Positions 16,323 through 24,658 of a stretch of DNA of 64,000 nucleotides are shown piece by piece. A program made the translations under genes and the position numbers. Source of the DNA: Gemmatimonadota bacterium (GTDB lineage: Bacteria; Latescibacterota; UBA2968; UBA8231); contig VXOR01000086.1 of assembly GCA_009840005.1 (NCBI GenBank), forward strand, positions 1 to 64,000. The letters run 5' to 3'. Each line of letters begins with the position of its first letter. Within the stretch, counting starts at the first letter, position 1. Under the pieces are notes generated by a model. That model ran no database searches. It was not told the origin of the DNA and saw nothing but the letters and a program-made list of their open reading frames with translations.

Positions 16323-17162
16323 TCAAACGGCTTGGTTGGCTGCTTCGTAGTACTTGTTGATGCCAGGCACGTCGCTCATCCCGTGCCACACGCCCCGGAA
16401 GAGCGTGCGCCGCTTCTCTGGAAACGAGGCGATCACTTCGGCCGACGGACACCCTTTGCCCCACTTGGAATTGACGGTGTCGTAGCAAGTGAACAAGCTC
16501 AGCCGGTCGCGCTGCTCATTGGTCCAGCTCGTCCCCGAATGGCACAGGGCCTCGGTGAAAATCACCGCCGAGCCAGCCGGACAGGTATAGCTCTCCCACA
16601 GCGCACTGTCGCGCTCGCTCAATTCGTCGGGCCGGGGGAAGGCAGCCTTGTGGCTACCCGGCAGAAAAAGCGTGCCTCCGTCGCCCGCGCCGACTTCGTT
16701 GAGCTCCCACACCACCCGCGTCAGGCCGGAATGCACCTTGCCCGACTGCATCTGGTAGATGTGCGAGTTGCCGCGAAAGTTGAAGTACCCACCGCCGCCA
16801 TGCGGGCCGAAGTTGTCGTGCCCAGCCTGGCGATGGCTGGTATAGGTGTGGTCGTAGCGGAACCCATAGCAGTCTTCGCTGGCCAGCGCCTGATGCGAGA
16901 GTACCTCGTTGAGCACGCCCACTATCGCCGGGTGGTCGAGCAATATCTGCGACGGGCCGCCGTGATTGTCGCGCTCGTCCGGCAGCAGGGACTCGCGCTC
17001 ATAGAGAAATTTCATCTGGTGGGCGCGGATCGCCACCAGCTCTTCTTCGCTCAACAGCGCGGGCAAGAGGATAAACCCCTTGAGGTCAAAAAGGTACTTC
17101 TGGGCCTCGGTCATCGGGACGACGTCCCGCCCGTCGGCATTGGTCGTCGGCAGCAGGTCCAT
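16323..17162 (-). CDS. phytanoyl-CoA dioxygenase (PhyH) family protein 1
   Basis: The 279-residue protein is an Fe(II)/2-oxoglutarate oxygenase of the PhyH type. It has LFDLKGFILLPALLSEEEL near residue 28, a candidate metal-binding stretch HRQAGHDNFGPHGG near 110-125, LFLPGSHKAAFPRP near 185 and a distal ALCHSGTSWTNEQRDRLSL. Substrate is unknown; family members hydroxylate lipids, polyols and other small molecules. It lies 7 bases after the upstream alcohol dehydrogenase gene and forms an operon with it. Confidence 0.85.
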   Translation of the reverse strand: MDLLPTTNADGRDVVPMTEAQKYLFDLKGFILLPALLSEEELVAIRAHQMKFLYERESLLPDERDNHGGPSQILLDHPAIVGVLNEVLSHQALASEDCYGFRYDHTYTSHRQAGHDNFGPHGGGGYFNFRGNSHIYQMQSGKVHSGLTRVVWELNEVGAGDGGTLFLPGSHKAAFPRPDELSERDSALWESYTCPAGSAVIFTEALCHSGTSWTNEQRDRLSLFTCYDTVNSKWGKGCPSAEVIASFPEKRRTLFRGVWHGMSDVPGINKYYEAANQAV

Positions 17163-17169
17163 ACGCGCT

Positions 17170-18183
17170 TCAGTCCTTCCAGTTGAACACCACGTTGAGC
17201 ATGTTTTTCTCGCGGTGATACGCCATTTCGTAGGCTTGCACCATGTCTGAGTAGTGCAGCCGATGGGTGACCAAGCGGCTCGGCTGGAGCTTGCCCTCCT
17301 GCATCAGCGAGAGCACGTGGACGCAGCGGCCGTCGTTGTCAAAGTGGTCTCCTTCCGGTGGCGGAAACAGCGATCCGGCCCGGTCGTTGACGGCTAAGAT
17401 TGAAATGCCCTTGAAGTAAAACCAGCGCATGTCCAACGGGTTAAAACTTAGCGCCTCCTCACCCCGCCCGGGCAAGCTGACGACGGACACCCGCCCGTTG
17501 GTTCGGACTACTTCTAGGGCCGTGCGATACGCCGGCCACGGGTTGGCCGTCAGGATCACCAAGTCGATCCCCTGCCCGTGGGTGAATTCGTCTAACTTGG
17601 CCGCTAGGTCGGGATCGTCCGACAACAGGGCCTCGTGCGCCCCCATCTGCCGCGCCATGTCCAAGCGCACCAGGCTGTTGCCCAGCCCCACGACTCGTGC
17701 GCCAAAAAGCGGGCCTAGTGCCACGGCCCCCAGCCCCAATACGCCCAACCCCACCACGGCCACGGTCTCGCCGGGCGCGAAAAACGCCTTGGTGTAGCAA
17801 TGCATGCTCAAGGCGTACAAATGGGCGAACACCGCGTCTTCGGCCGCCACCCCGTCCGGCACGTGGACGATGCTCTCGCTGTCTCGCGCCACGTACGCCG
17901 ACTGATGGGGATGCCGCGACACCACCCGATCCCCCACCGCGAACTTGGTGACCTTGCTGCCGACCCCGCGCACCACGCCTAGGTTGCTGTCGCCCACCCA
18001 GCGCGGAAAATCCGGTGCCCCGGGCACCTGTTCGGCCCCTTCGTAGTTGCCGCGGTCAGTGCCGATCTTAAATCCCGTAATCTCCGTCTCCACCCAAATC
18101 TGGTCGTCCTCCAAGTTCTCCGTGTCCAGCGTCAAATTTTCAATCCGCAAATCTCGCGGACCGTGCAACATGGCAATTTTCAT
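17170..18183 (-). CDS. medium-chain alcohol dehydrogenase-like protein without catalytic-zinc cysteine
   Basis: The 337-residue protein has the GroES-like N domain and a Rossmann domain (VAVVGLGVLGLGAVALGP, about 137-154). The usual Cys of the catalytic zinc site is replaced (TGFKIGTDRGNYEG), and the structural four-cysteine lobe is absent. It may belong to zinc-independent MDR reductases or use another mechanism. The end of the protein (YHREKNMLNVVFNW) is typical of sugar/polyol dehydrogenase-like MDR proteins. It is the first gene of a pair with PhyH 1. Confidence 0.8.
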   Translation of the reverse strand: MKIAMLHGPRDLRIENLTLDTENLEDDQIWVETEITGFKIGTDRGNYEGAEQVPGAPDFPRWVGDSNLGVVRGVGSKVTKFAVGDRVVSRHPHQSAYVARDSESIVHVPDGVAAEDAVFAHLYALSMHCYTKAFFAPGETVAVVGLGVLGLGAVALGPLFGARVVGLGNSLVRLDMARQMGAHEALLSDDPDLAAKLDEFTHGQGIDLVILTANPWPAYRTALEVVRTNGRVSVVSLPGRGEEALSFNPLDMRWFYFKGISILAVNDRAGSLFPPPEGDHFDNDGRCVHVLSLMQEGKLQPSRLVTHRLHYSDMVQAYEMAYHREKNMLNVVFNWKD

Positions 18184-18192
18184 GCGATTCCT

Positions 18193-18300
18193 CCATTAGA
18201 TAATCCGCAGATAGATAGATAATCCGCAGATGTACGCAGATATGACGCAGATATAGTAAGACGATTCGTATCTGCGCTCATCTGCGTCCATCTGCGGATT
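18193..18300. repeat. large inverted repeat of the CCGCAGATG family
   Basis: Two tandem AATCCGCAGAT units are followed by a left arm (18221-18253) and a roughly complementary right arm (18269-18300) that ends CATCTGCGGATT. The right-arm core recurs at 34852-34881 and 60295-60324. The folded arm directly follows the stop of the TPP-enzyme gene. Confidence 0.75.
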
Positions 18301-20174
18301 CAAAGCCCAATTTCGTGGCGCAGCGCCTCGGTATCGGCACACCAGTTGCCAACGTTCCAGCGGCCAAAGGCCCCCAAGCTCCCGCGCTCGTCTGGTCCAA
18401 AATAAACGGGGACGTGTATCAGCGACAAGCCGCCGTGCGCCCGCGCCTGGTCCAATGCCCTTTCCAGCGACTCGGGCGAATACCCGCCGTGCAACGCGAC
18501 CACGCCCTCCACCGCACTCGCCCAAGCCACGTAGTCAACGGCCACGCGGTCCCAGGTGCCGCAGTCAGCCCCGTACTGGGCCAATTGCAAACCCGAAATC
18601 GCGCCCATCCGCCGATTGTCCAACAGCAGGATGCACCCGGTCGCGCCGTGCTCTACGCCGTCAATGAGCACCTGCGGGTTCATGGTGAAAGAGCCATCGC
18701 CGCTAATGGCCAACCCATAGAACGGCTCGGCCGCTACCGCCGTGGCCAACAGCGCCGAGACCGCAAACCCCATATAGCTAGCCCCCGTCTCGGTAAAGGT
18801 GCGGCCCAAGCGATCGTCCTCTACCACTTGGAAGCCGTTGGCCTGCACGTCGCCAGCGTCGAAAAAACACACCGCATCGCGGGCGCGCGCCCAATCTGTA
18901 GCCACCTTGATGGCCGTCGGCTGCGTCATAACCTCCGCGTCCCACATCTCGTCGTACAGCACTGACTTGCGATAGCGCACGGCCTTAAACTCCGCCCACT
19001 CCCGCTTCTTGTCCCTACAGGCTTGCAGCCAAGCCGAAGGAGAGCCGTTTTGCACGCGGCTAGCGCTAAGTGCGCGGTTCAATTCTCGCAGCGTCCCCGC
19101 GGCATCGCCGACGAAGGCCATAGTCTTGCCGTAGTGAGTGGCAGTTTCTGGATCGGCGTTGATATTGACGACTCCCTGCACGCGCGGATAGCCCGTGCGC
19201 GACGAATCCGACTGGCAGACAAAGCGCGAGCCCACAGCGATCAAGAAGTCGGCTTCCTCCATCGCATAGTTGCCGCAAATCGACCCTTTGCTCCCGCCGA
19301 CGGTCATGTTGCGCGGATGGTCGTACGGCAAGACGCCGGAGACTAGGGGACTGGTCACGGCCACTGCGTCGGCTAGATCTAACAACTCAGCCAACTCCGG
19401 CCCAGCCCCACGCGCACCGCCGCCAACTCTGACGACCACGCGCTCGGCCGCGGCAATGGCGGCGGCCGCCTCTGCGTAGCGACCCTCATCCGCGGCCGCA
19501 CCCAACGGTGGCGGTGCGCCCACGGGTAGCTCGTCCAAATTGAATTGCGCCAGTTCCGCCGGTTGCACGTTGAGCGGCAAGAGCAAGAAAAACGGTTCGG
19601 CCTGATGCGGATGATCCACCGCGTTGAGCCCGCGCCGGAGCGCGGTGGCAAGCGCCAGCGGCGTGTGCAGCGAGTACGCCCGGCTCATGGTGCCGAACAG
19701 CCGCAGGAAGGCGTTTTGTTCGGTCCCGGGGATCTGCTGCATGTTCGGACCTTCGTCTTGGGACGTCTCGTCCCCGAGCAGATACCAGACGCCCAACCCG
19801 TCCGAGCGCGGGACAATAGAGGCCGCCAGCGCTTGCAGAGCGCCCGGGCCGATCGAGGTGACGACCGCGGCCTTTTCGCCGCGCACCCAGCGCAGGGCCG
19901 CAGCCGCGTGCGACGCCTCAATTTCACTGCGCACCCCACAGACGCGCACTAGCCCCGCGTCCTGATAAATCCGCAAGACCTCGCCGATCTCGGTCGAGCC
20001 GTGGCCAAAGACGCAAAAGAAAGTCCTGACGCCTTGCAACCAAAGCCCCAGGACGAGCGCCTCGGATACCGTGGTATCGATGCGGCGGCCCAGCACCCCA
20101 ATACCTCCGGCGGCGGCGATTTGCTGCGCCCGCTCCTGCCGCGTCTGTGCTAATTGCGCTACGGTCGCTTCCAT
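18300..20174 (-). CDS. thiamine-diphosphate-dependent enzyme (IolD/acetolactate synthase-like)
   Basis: The 624-residue protein has the three-domain TPP layout. The N-terminal pyrimidine-binding part carries the catalytic Glu in [14 protein letters not shown] (near 90). A central domain includes [14 protein letters not shown]. The C-terminal diphosphate-binding domain has SGDGSF and about 30 residues later LLLDNRR. It is closest in style to IolD-type C-C hydrolases of inositol breakdown or to other acetolactate-synthase-like proteins; substrate is uncertain. The ATG at 20174 is chosen over one at 20231, and it overlaps the upstream HigA gene by 16 bases. Confidence 0.8.
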   Translation of the reverse strand: MEATVAQLAQTRQERAQQIAAAGGIGVLGRRIDTTVSEALVLGLWLQGVRTFFCVFGHGSTEIGEVLRIYQDAGLVRVCGVRSEIEASHAAAALRWVRGEKAAVVTSIGPGALQALAASIVPRSDGLGVWYLLGDETSQDEGPNMQQIPGTEQNAFLRLFGTMSRAYSLHTPLALATALRRGLNAVDHPHQAEPFFLLLPLNVQPAELAQFNLDELPVGAPPPLGAAADEGRYAEAAAAIAAAERVVVRVGGGARGAGPELAELLDLADAVAVTSPLVSGVLPYDHPRNMTVGGSKGSICGNYAMEEADFLIAVGSRFVCQSDSSRTGYPRVQGVVNINADPETATHYGKTMAFVGDAAGTLRELNRALSASRVQNGSPSAWLQACRDKKREWAEFKAVRYRKSVLYDEMWDAEVMTQPTAIKVATDWARARDAVCFFDAGDVQANGFQVVEDDRLGRTFTETGASYMGFAVSALLATAVAAEPFYGLAISGDGSFTMNPQVLIDGVEHGATGCILLLDNRRMGAISGLQLAQYGADCGTWDRVAVDYVAWASAVEGVVALHGGYSPESLERALDQARAHGGLSLIHVPVYFGPDERGSLGAFGRWNVGNWCADTEALRHEIGL

Positions 20175-20431
20175 GGACGCGAAAGGCCCGCAAGTTTGCG
20201 AAAGTCGCACTCGACTTGGAGTCCGTGCCAAAACTCGTCGGACTGGCCGAAGAATGCGCCAAAGCGGATGGACATCACAGAGGAAATCGAACGTCTAGCG
20301 TGGACGATTTCGTTGATTACCCCTGGGGCGATACCGATAGCACAGGCCATGGCATTCTGCGAAATCCCCAAGGGCTTGAGGTATTCCTCTAGCAGAATCT
20401 CGCCGGGTGTAATTGGGTCATCCATGTCCAT
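20159..20431 (-). CDS. HigA-type XRE antitoxin-like protein
   Basis: The 90-residue protein reads [19 protein letters not shown] near its start and [19 protein letters not shown] in the recognition-helix region. This is the standard HigA addiction-module antitoxin (XRE HTH) pattern. The usual HigB toxin gene is absent; the gene upstream, 12 bases away, encodes a small GIY-YIG-like protein instead. It overlaps the start of the TPP-enzyme gene. Confidence 0.85.
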   Translation of the reverse strand: MDMDDPITPGEILLEEYLKPLGISQNAMACAIGIAPGVINEIVHARRSISSVMSIRFGAFFGQSDEFWHGLQVECDFRKLAGLSRPWKRP

Positions 20432-20443
20432 ATTCTGTGGGTA

Positions 20444-20665
20444 TTACGGCCCTGGCGGCTTGCCCTGTCGTCGCTGTTCCGCTTCCCATTGCAGCGCAGC
20501 TTCTTGGGTGGTGCGCCTACCGATCTGTACAATGTGGCCCCTTCTCCAGCCAAGCTTTTGCCGATGCTCGGCCTCGCGGCGATCAATGTCTCTGGTAATC
20601 CCCGTGTGGACAATTTTATTGCCCAACTTGAAGTGGTATTTATAAATGGTTCTGCTGGTCGCCAT
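20444..20665 (-). CDS. small GIY-YIG-like protein
   Basis: The 73-residue protein reads IYKYHFKLGNKIVHTGITRDIDRREAEHRQKLGW. This resembles a shortened GIY-YIG nuclease domain: two strands, then an Arg-containing helix (DIDRREAEH). The canonical GIY and YIG triads are degenerate (KYH, HTG). It takes the position of a toxin gene immediately before a HigA-type antitoxin. Nuclease toxin, degenerate nuclease or unrelated protein are all possible. Confidence 0.6.
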   Translation of the reverse strand: MATSRTIYKYHFKLGNKIVHTGITRDIDRREAEHRQKLGWRRGHIVQIGRRTTQEAALQWEAEQRRQGKPPGP

Positions 20666-20667
20666 GT

Positions 20668-21258
20668 TTAAACCTCCTCAGTAAATAGATACCCCCAGAC
20701 GCACTTGGCCACCACACGCCCCAATAGCTGCGATCCTTCCTCGGTAAAATGTACCCCGTCTTGAGTCAAAAGCCGCGCCTTTCCCTCGCATTGAACAACG
20801 GCAAAGAGGTCGTCAATCGGCACGCCCAAATCCACCGCCACGGCGTGGGCCGCCGCATTGTAGGCTTCTACATCGGCCTCCAAGCGGTCGAAACCTTTAT
20901 TCTGGTGGTGCCAATTTTCATCCACTGGCGTAGTGGTGGCCCAGACGACGGCCCCGTCCAGCTCGCGTTGCAGCCTTTGCAGTATCTGCCGCACATTGCG
21001 CTCGTATTCGTCCACGGGAACTGCGGACGCTGCGCCAAAGGCCCTCTTCAAATCGTGCAGCCCACAATTGACGTGGACTAGGTCCGGCTGGCGAGAGAAA
21101 ACCCACTGGTCCAGATGGGCGAGAACATTGCGGCTGTCGCCGCCGTTTTCTTTGGGCGACCAGACCTCGGCCCGGCCCGCCAATTGGCTAGCGACATGGT
21201 CCTGATAACCCATGCGAATCGAGTCGCCGATTAGGACGACGAGGGGCAAACTATTCAT
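20668..21258 (-). CDS. SGNH/GDSL-family hydrolase
   Basis: The 196-residue protein has block I LIGDSIRMGY (residues about 9-18, nucleophile Ser), block III VNCGLHDLK (Gly/Asn-like region near 60) and the catalytic Asp-x-x-His VHFTEEGSQLLG near the C terminus. No signal peptide is seen, so it is likely cytoplasmic, perhaps a carbohydrate esterase serving the neighbouring sugar genes. It ends two bases before the GIY-YIG-like gene. Confidence 0.85.
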   Translation of the reverse strand: MNSLPLVVLIGDSIRMGYQDHVASQLAGRAEVWSPKENGGDSRNVLAHLDQWVFSRQPDLVHVNCGLHDLKRAFGAASAVPVDEYERNVRQILQRLQRELDGAVVWATTTPVDENWHHQNKGFDRLEADVEAYNAAAHAVAVDLGVPIDDLFAVVQCEGKARLLTQDGVHFTEEGSQLLGRVVAKCVWGYLFTEEV

Positions 21259-21264
21259 AAAACA

Positions 21265-21756
21265 TCACGTCGGACTGACGCCTCCCATTTTGCAAACTTC
21301 CTTCCACTCCTGCGCGGCGACCGGCTGAATCGACAGCCGCTGACCCCGCTGCACTACTCGCATGTCGGCGAGCTTGTCGTTGGCCTTGAGGTCGGCGAGG
21401 TGGACAAACCGTTTGAATCTGCGTTTCCACTTCACGTCGAAGGAAAACCAGCGCGGCTCATCCTCGGTGGATTTTTCGTCGTAGTAGCGGTGCTGCTCGT
21501 CAAACTGGCTTGGGTCAGGATACCCTGCTCTTGTAATCGTCGCGATTCCAGCAATTCCCGGTTCGTCGCAATTGGAGTGATAAAAGAACGCCAGATCCCC
21601 CTTTTCCATGTCGTCGCGGATGAGATTGCGCGCTTGGTAGTTGCGCACACCCCGCCAGTAGCCCGTGCTTTGCGGACGCTGCTTCAGCTCGTCAAAGGAG
21701 CACTCGTCGAGTTCGCACTTGACGAGCCAGTACTTTTTCCCCCGCTTGCTCACAGC
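21265..21756 (-). CDS. EVE-domain protein
   Basis: The 163-residue protein shows the EVE/PUA-like pattern: KYWLVKCE at the start, YWRGVRNYQARNLIRDDMEKGD, LAFFYHSNCDEPGIAG and WFSFDVKWKRRF. EVE domains bind modified bases and often act in modification-dependent defence or RNA processing. The chosen ATG (21756) overlaps the stop of the upstream isomerase gene by 7 bases, so the genes are coupled. Confidence 0.9.
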   Translation of the reverse strand, partial: AVSKRGKKYWLVKCELDECSFDELKQRPQSTGYWRGVRNYQARNLIRDDMEKGDLAFFYHSNCDEPGIAGIATITRAGYPDPSQFDEQHRYYDEKSTEDEPRWFSFDVKWKRRFKRFVHLADLKANDKLADMRVVQRGQRLSIQPVAAQEWKEVCKMGGVSPT

Positions 21757-22568
21757 CATTCCTCGACCACTTCCCGCGTCTTTGCTATGCCCTCCCACTC
21801 GTCGCCTGGACTAGAAAAAATCAGCGAGTACGGCCCGGCGAACCCTGCATCACTAGCCAGCCGGAGACAGCGCACAAAATCCTCGCGGTCCATCTGGCCC
21901 GCTTCGGAAAAGTCGGCCTTGGCGTGCACAGAAGTCGCCCGAGGCAGAATCGCCGCCAGATCGCGGTATTTGTCCGGCCCCTTGAAGTTGCCGAAATCAG
22001 CGCATAGGCCAACCTCGCCGTCGCACAAGTCGAGTACCGCGTTGAGCGCCCCGACAGACGTGCCTAGCGTCCGAAAATTCTCCGTCATCACCTCGATACC
22101 CAAGGTGCGACCAAAGCTGGCGAGCGCCCGCAAATTCGCCGCGCTGACCTGCACAGCTTCGCCGTCGCTTGCCTCCCCAGCGATCACCCGCACGCACTGT
22201 GCGCCACAGCGGGCGGCAATCTCCATCCACTCGCGTGCCCAAGCCACTTCCTTGGCGCGTTGGGCCGCATCGGGATGCGCGATGTCCCCAGCGTCAATTA
22301 GCACGCTGAAGAGCTCGACGCCGCTGTCGGCAAGTGCCTGACGCAACTGGCTGATATAATCATGGTCGAGCCTCGGGAAGTGGAAGTGGCAAATCTCCAA
22401 CAGGCCGATGCCGCGTGCGGCAAGCTGCGCCGGTAGCTCTAACAAGGTGAGATCGCCCCGCCCTGCCCCTTCCAACACCGGCTCGCCCTTGGGGTCAGGC
22501 CACTGGTACATCGACGCCCCCAACGTCCTGTGCAAGCTCCAAGTCGACGTTGCTATGCGCGTCATCAC
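21750..22568 (-). CDS. sugar phosphate isomerase/epimerase (xylose isomerase-like TIM barrel)
   Basis: The 272-residue protein has the family order ATSTWSLHRTLG at the start, LLEICHFHFPRLD near 55, MTENFRTLG near 155 and VHAKADFSEAGQMD near 218, with metal-binding Glu/Asp/His. It probably epimerises or isomerises a keto-sugar in the surrounding catabolic pathway. It ends inside the EVE gene and begins four bases downstream of the beta-propeller gene. Confidence 0.85.
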   Translation of the reverse strand: MMTRIATSTWSLHRTLGASMYQWPDPKGEPVLEGAGRGDLTLLELPAQLAARGIGLLEICHFHFPRLDHDYISQLRQALADSGVELFSVLIDAGDIAHPDAAQRAKEVAWAREWMEIAARCGAQCVRVIAGEASDGEAVQVSAANLRALASFGRTLGIEVMTENFRTLGTSVGALNAVLDLCDGEVGLCADFGNFKGPDKYRDLAAILPRATSVHAKADFSEAGQMDREDFVRCLRLASDAGFAGPYSLIFSSPGDEWEGIAKTREVVEEWL

Positions 22569-22572
22569 ATCC

Positions 22573-23271
22573 TCACAGGTTGATTTTAGCGACCCATCCA
22601 GACGCGGCGTCGCAATAGATCAAATCCTCGCCAAAAATCGACAGGCCGTGCGGCTGGGGGTCGCTGTCGGGCACCACAACTCGATCCAACTCGACCCCAC
22701 ACTCCACGTCGAGCTTGACGATCACGCGGTCGGACGTGTGCACCACCCAAATGCCGTCGGCAACCCGCACCACGCCGTGCGCGCGCCCGTAGGGCAGGTC
22801 CAGCACGTGCTCGACCGACCAGCCGGCGATCTTGACTTTGCTCAGCGTCTGGCTCTTGAGAGTGGTGATCCACACGTGGCCCTCTTCAAACGGATCGTAC
22901 TCCATCCCGTGCACCCCGCCCCCACCGGGCACCGGATAGCGATTGCGGGTCGCACCAGTAGCCGGATCGACCTCGAAGATTTCTCCCACTTCAGCGTCCG
23001 TCGGCCGCGCGGGCCGCCAGAGCGTACCCGCCCCATTGGCCGCCAACCACAGCGAACCCCCGCCCCAAGCCATGCCGCTGGTATTGGACGATTCGCTGGG
23101 GATATCGCGGATCAGGCGGGTGACGCCGTATTCAGACGGCTCGGCGATTTCGATCAGTGCCACCCGGTCGGTAATTTGGTCGGTAATCCACAGTCCTTCT
23201 TCCACTACTTGCAGCGCGTTGGGCACCCCATAGGGGGCGCGGAAGAGCTTTTCTACAGTCCTACTCATCAT
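22573..23271 (-). CDS. SMP-30/streptogramin-lyase-like beta-propeller protein
   Basis: The 232-residue protein consists of repeated strand patterns (GLWITDQITDRVALIEI, GSLWLAANGAGTLWRP, HVWITTLKSQTLSKV, GIWVVHTSDRVIVKL). This is the layout of a short six-bladed propeller such as gluconolactonase-like or Vgb-like proteins. No signal peptide is present. A lactonase role next to sugar dehydrogenases would fit but is inferred. Start may be either of two adjacent ATGs. Confidence 0.7.
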   Translation of the reverse strand: MMSRTVEKLFRAPYGVPNALQVVEEGLWITDQITDRVALIEIAEPSEYGVTRLIRDIPSESSNTSGMAWGGGSLWLAANGAGTLWRPARPTDAEVGEIFEVDPATGATRNRYPVPGGGGVHGMEYDPFEEGHVWITTLKSQTLSKVKIAGWSVEHVLDLPYGRAHGVVRVADGIWVVHTSDRVIVKLDVECGVELDRVVVPDSDPQPHGLSIFGEDLIYCDAASGWVAKINL

Positions 23272-23283
23272 CGTCTCCTGATT

Positions 23284-24255
23284 TTAGTTGTCCCACATCA
23301 ACAATACCGCCATCGTCTCGCCCAACCGATTGTAGAGCAGGTCGAAAGCGGCAGCGGCTTCGGTGTAGGGAAAGCGGTGGGTGATCATCTTGGCGAACTG
23401 AATCTGGTCCGTAGCCAGCAACTCTAACGTACGCGCCGATCCTTCGGGCCGCCGACTGGCGTCGAGGTAGCTACCTATGAGGCGCTTGCCCATGATTTTT
23501 TCCGAATAAAGCGGCAGGGGTTCGTTTTCGTACAGGCCCAGCACCTGCAAGAGGCCGCCGCTCTTGAGCATGTCCTGCGCCTCGGCAAAAGCCTGCGCCC
23601 CGGCTCGGCCGCCCACGGCTTCGACCACGATGTCAGCACCCTTCCCGTCTGTCAGCTCCAAGACCTGTGCGACCGGATCGCCAGCGCTGGCGTCGATCAT
23701 CTCGTCAACCCCCAACTCGCGCGCCAGTTCGCAGCGCAAGGGCAAAGTGTCAATACCAATGACGCGCCCCGCGCCCTGTGCCTTGGCCGCCTGCATACAA
23801 CCGCTGCCGACCAAGCCCTGCCCCTGTATGACCATGACATCGTCCGGGCCGGCCCCGGTCTCCCACATCCACAGGACCGAACTGGTTCCCAGCGGCCAAA
23901 AGGTGCCCGCCTCGGGCGACAGGCCCGCGGGCAGGCGCACGGCCGCCGGCTGGTGCCGGCTGGCTCCGACTTCGACCGCCACGTATTCGGCGTGCGGCGC
24001 GGTGGCCGCGACCAGATCGCCGATTTCGAACTCTTCAACCTCCGCGCCCATCTCCGCGACCCGGCCCACCAGCGAGTAGCCCATGGAGCGGTGGTCTATC
24101 GCCTCTTCGCGCACGTAGCGCCGCCATATTTCCGAGCCTCGGCTGATCAGCGAACATTCGGCGCGAATCAAAATTTCGGTCGAGGTAATAGCCGGGGTCT
24201 CGACCTCTTCTACTACGATGTTATAAGCCCCTGCGGGCTTGGCGATGCGTTTCAT
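23284..24255 (-). CDS. zinc-binding-type MDR dehydrogenase
   Basis: The 323-residue protein has the MDR layout: ECSLISRGSEIWRRY with the substrate-site residues (about 42-56), MGYSLVGRV, and a Rossmann motif VIQGQGLVGSGCMQAAKAQGA near 160. It then reads IDTLPLRCELARELGVDE and the family end. The ATG at 24255 is fixed by GAGGAGG six to seven bases upstream; a longer frame to 24342 would run into the terminator region. It probably oxidises a sugar alcohol or similar compound. Confidence 0.85.
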   Translation of the reverse strand: MKRIAKPAGAYNIVVEEVETPAITSTEILIRAECSLISRGSEIWRRYVREEAIDHRSMGYSLVGRVAEMGAEVEEFEIGDLVAATAPHAEYVAVEVGASRHQPAAVRLPAGLSPEAGTFWPLGTSSVLWMWETGAGPDDVMVIQGQGLVGSGCMQAAKAQGAGRVIGIDTLPLRCELARELGVDEMIDASAGDPVAQVLELTDGKGADIVVEAVGGRAGAQAFAEAQDMLKSGGLLQVLGLYENEPLPLYSEKIMGKRLIGSYLDASRRPEGSARTLELLATDQIQFAKMITHRFPYTEAAAAFDLLYNRLGETMAVLLMWDN

Positions 24256-24321
24256 AGACAGCCTCCTCGCGGACAATATGGCAAAAATACCGCGTGGGAA
24301 CCAACTTAGGGCCGCGCGGAC

Positions 24322-24361
24322 AAAAAAACCGGGCGCACCCACTAAGGTGGGGTGCGCCCGG
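24322..24361 (-). terminator. intrinsic terminator
   Basis: On the minus strand a perfect 12-base stem (CCGGGCGCACCC with its complement, 24350-24361 and 24329-24340) is followed by seven T residues (24328-24322). This is a strong rho-independent terminator ending a transcript that comes from the 24.4-24.65 kb region. Confidence 0.9.
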
Positions 24362-24622
24362 CTGTACTCTCAGAAGCTATGTCGCCGAGGCGACTGTACT
24401 TCTGACCAGGTAGTCGATCACCTGGAGTTGATCAAGTGATCAACCTCCCTGCGGTACGATTACTACTCAATGGACCACCTCCTTTCGCTTGTGCGCGCCT
24501 CATATCCATACTCCAACTCTGCGCGTCGTTGCGGCCAGTTGCAAAGTCGGGTTGGCCCGCTCGCGTAGCCTCGGGCCTCAGCGTGGCGGCAACAGGGGTT
24601 TGTGGCCCCCGAACTCGACTTG
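24362..24622 (-). ncRNA. candidate structured RNA with terminator
   Basis: No convincing protein gene lies here, yet the minus strand is highly structured. It has a GC-rich part, then a near-complete Shine-Dalgarno match AAAGGAGGTGGTCC (24485-24472). A 7-bp perfect hairpin follows at 24443-24428, a 6-bp hairpin at 24425-24406 (arms CCAGGT/ACCTGG), and a two-tier hairpin at 24404-24371 (CAGAAG/CTTCTG outside, GTCGCC/GGCGAC inside), then the intrinsic terminator. A 12-codon TTG-initiated mini-ORF (24470-24432) follows the SD-like element. It could be a small RNA or an attenuator leader of the dehydrogenase gene downstream. It does not match the tmRNA, SRP, RNase P or 6S features I know. Confidence 0.6.
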
Positions 24623-24628
24623 AATTTT

Positions 24629-24658
24629 AATATGCCAAACGCCACAGAACTATGTCAA
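24629..24658 (-). promoter_or_regulatory. promoter of the candidate RNA
   Basis: The minus strand shows a consensus TTGACA (24658-24653) that overlaps the stop codon of the upstream oxidoreductase gene. A CATATTAA-like -10 lies 18 bases on. Transcription would enter the structured region about 30 bases downstream. Confidence 0.6.

Noticed and set aside
18193..18300. Possible CRISPR array
   Set aside because: Repeat units are about 10-21 bases without unique spacers and form an inverted repeat; no cas genes are present.
24463..24645. 60-aa frame on the minus strand inside the structured RNA region
   Set aside because: Its start would lie inside the promoter, there is no ribosome-binding site, and the composition is random-looking; the hairpins and terminator explain the region better.
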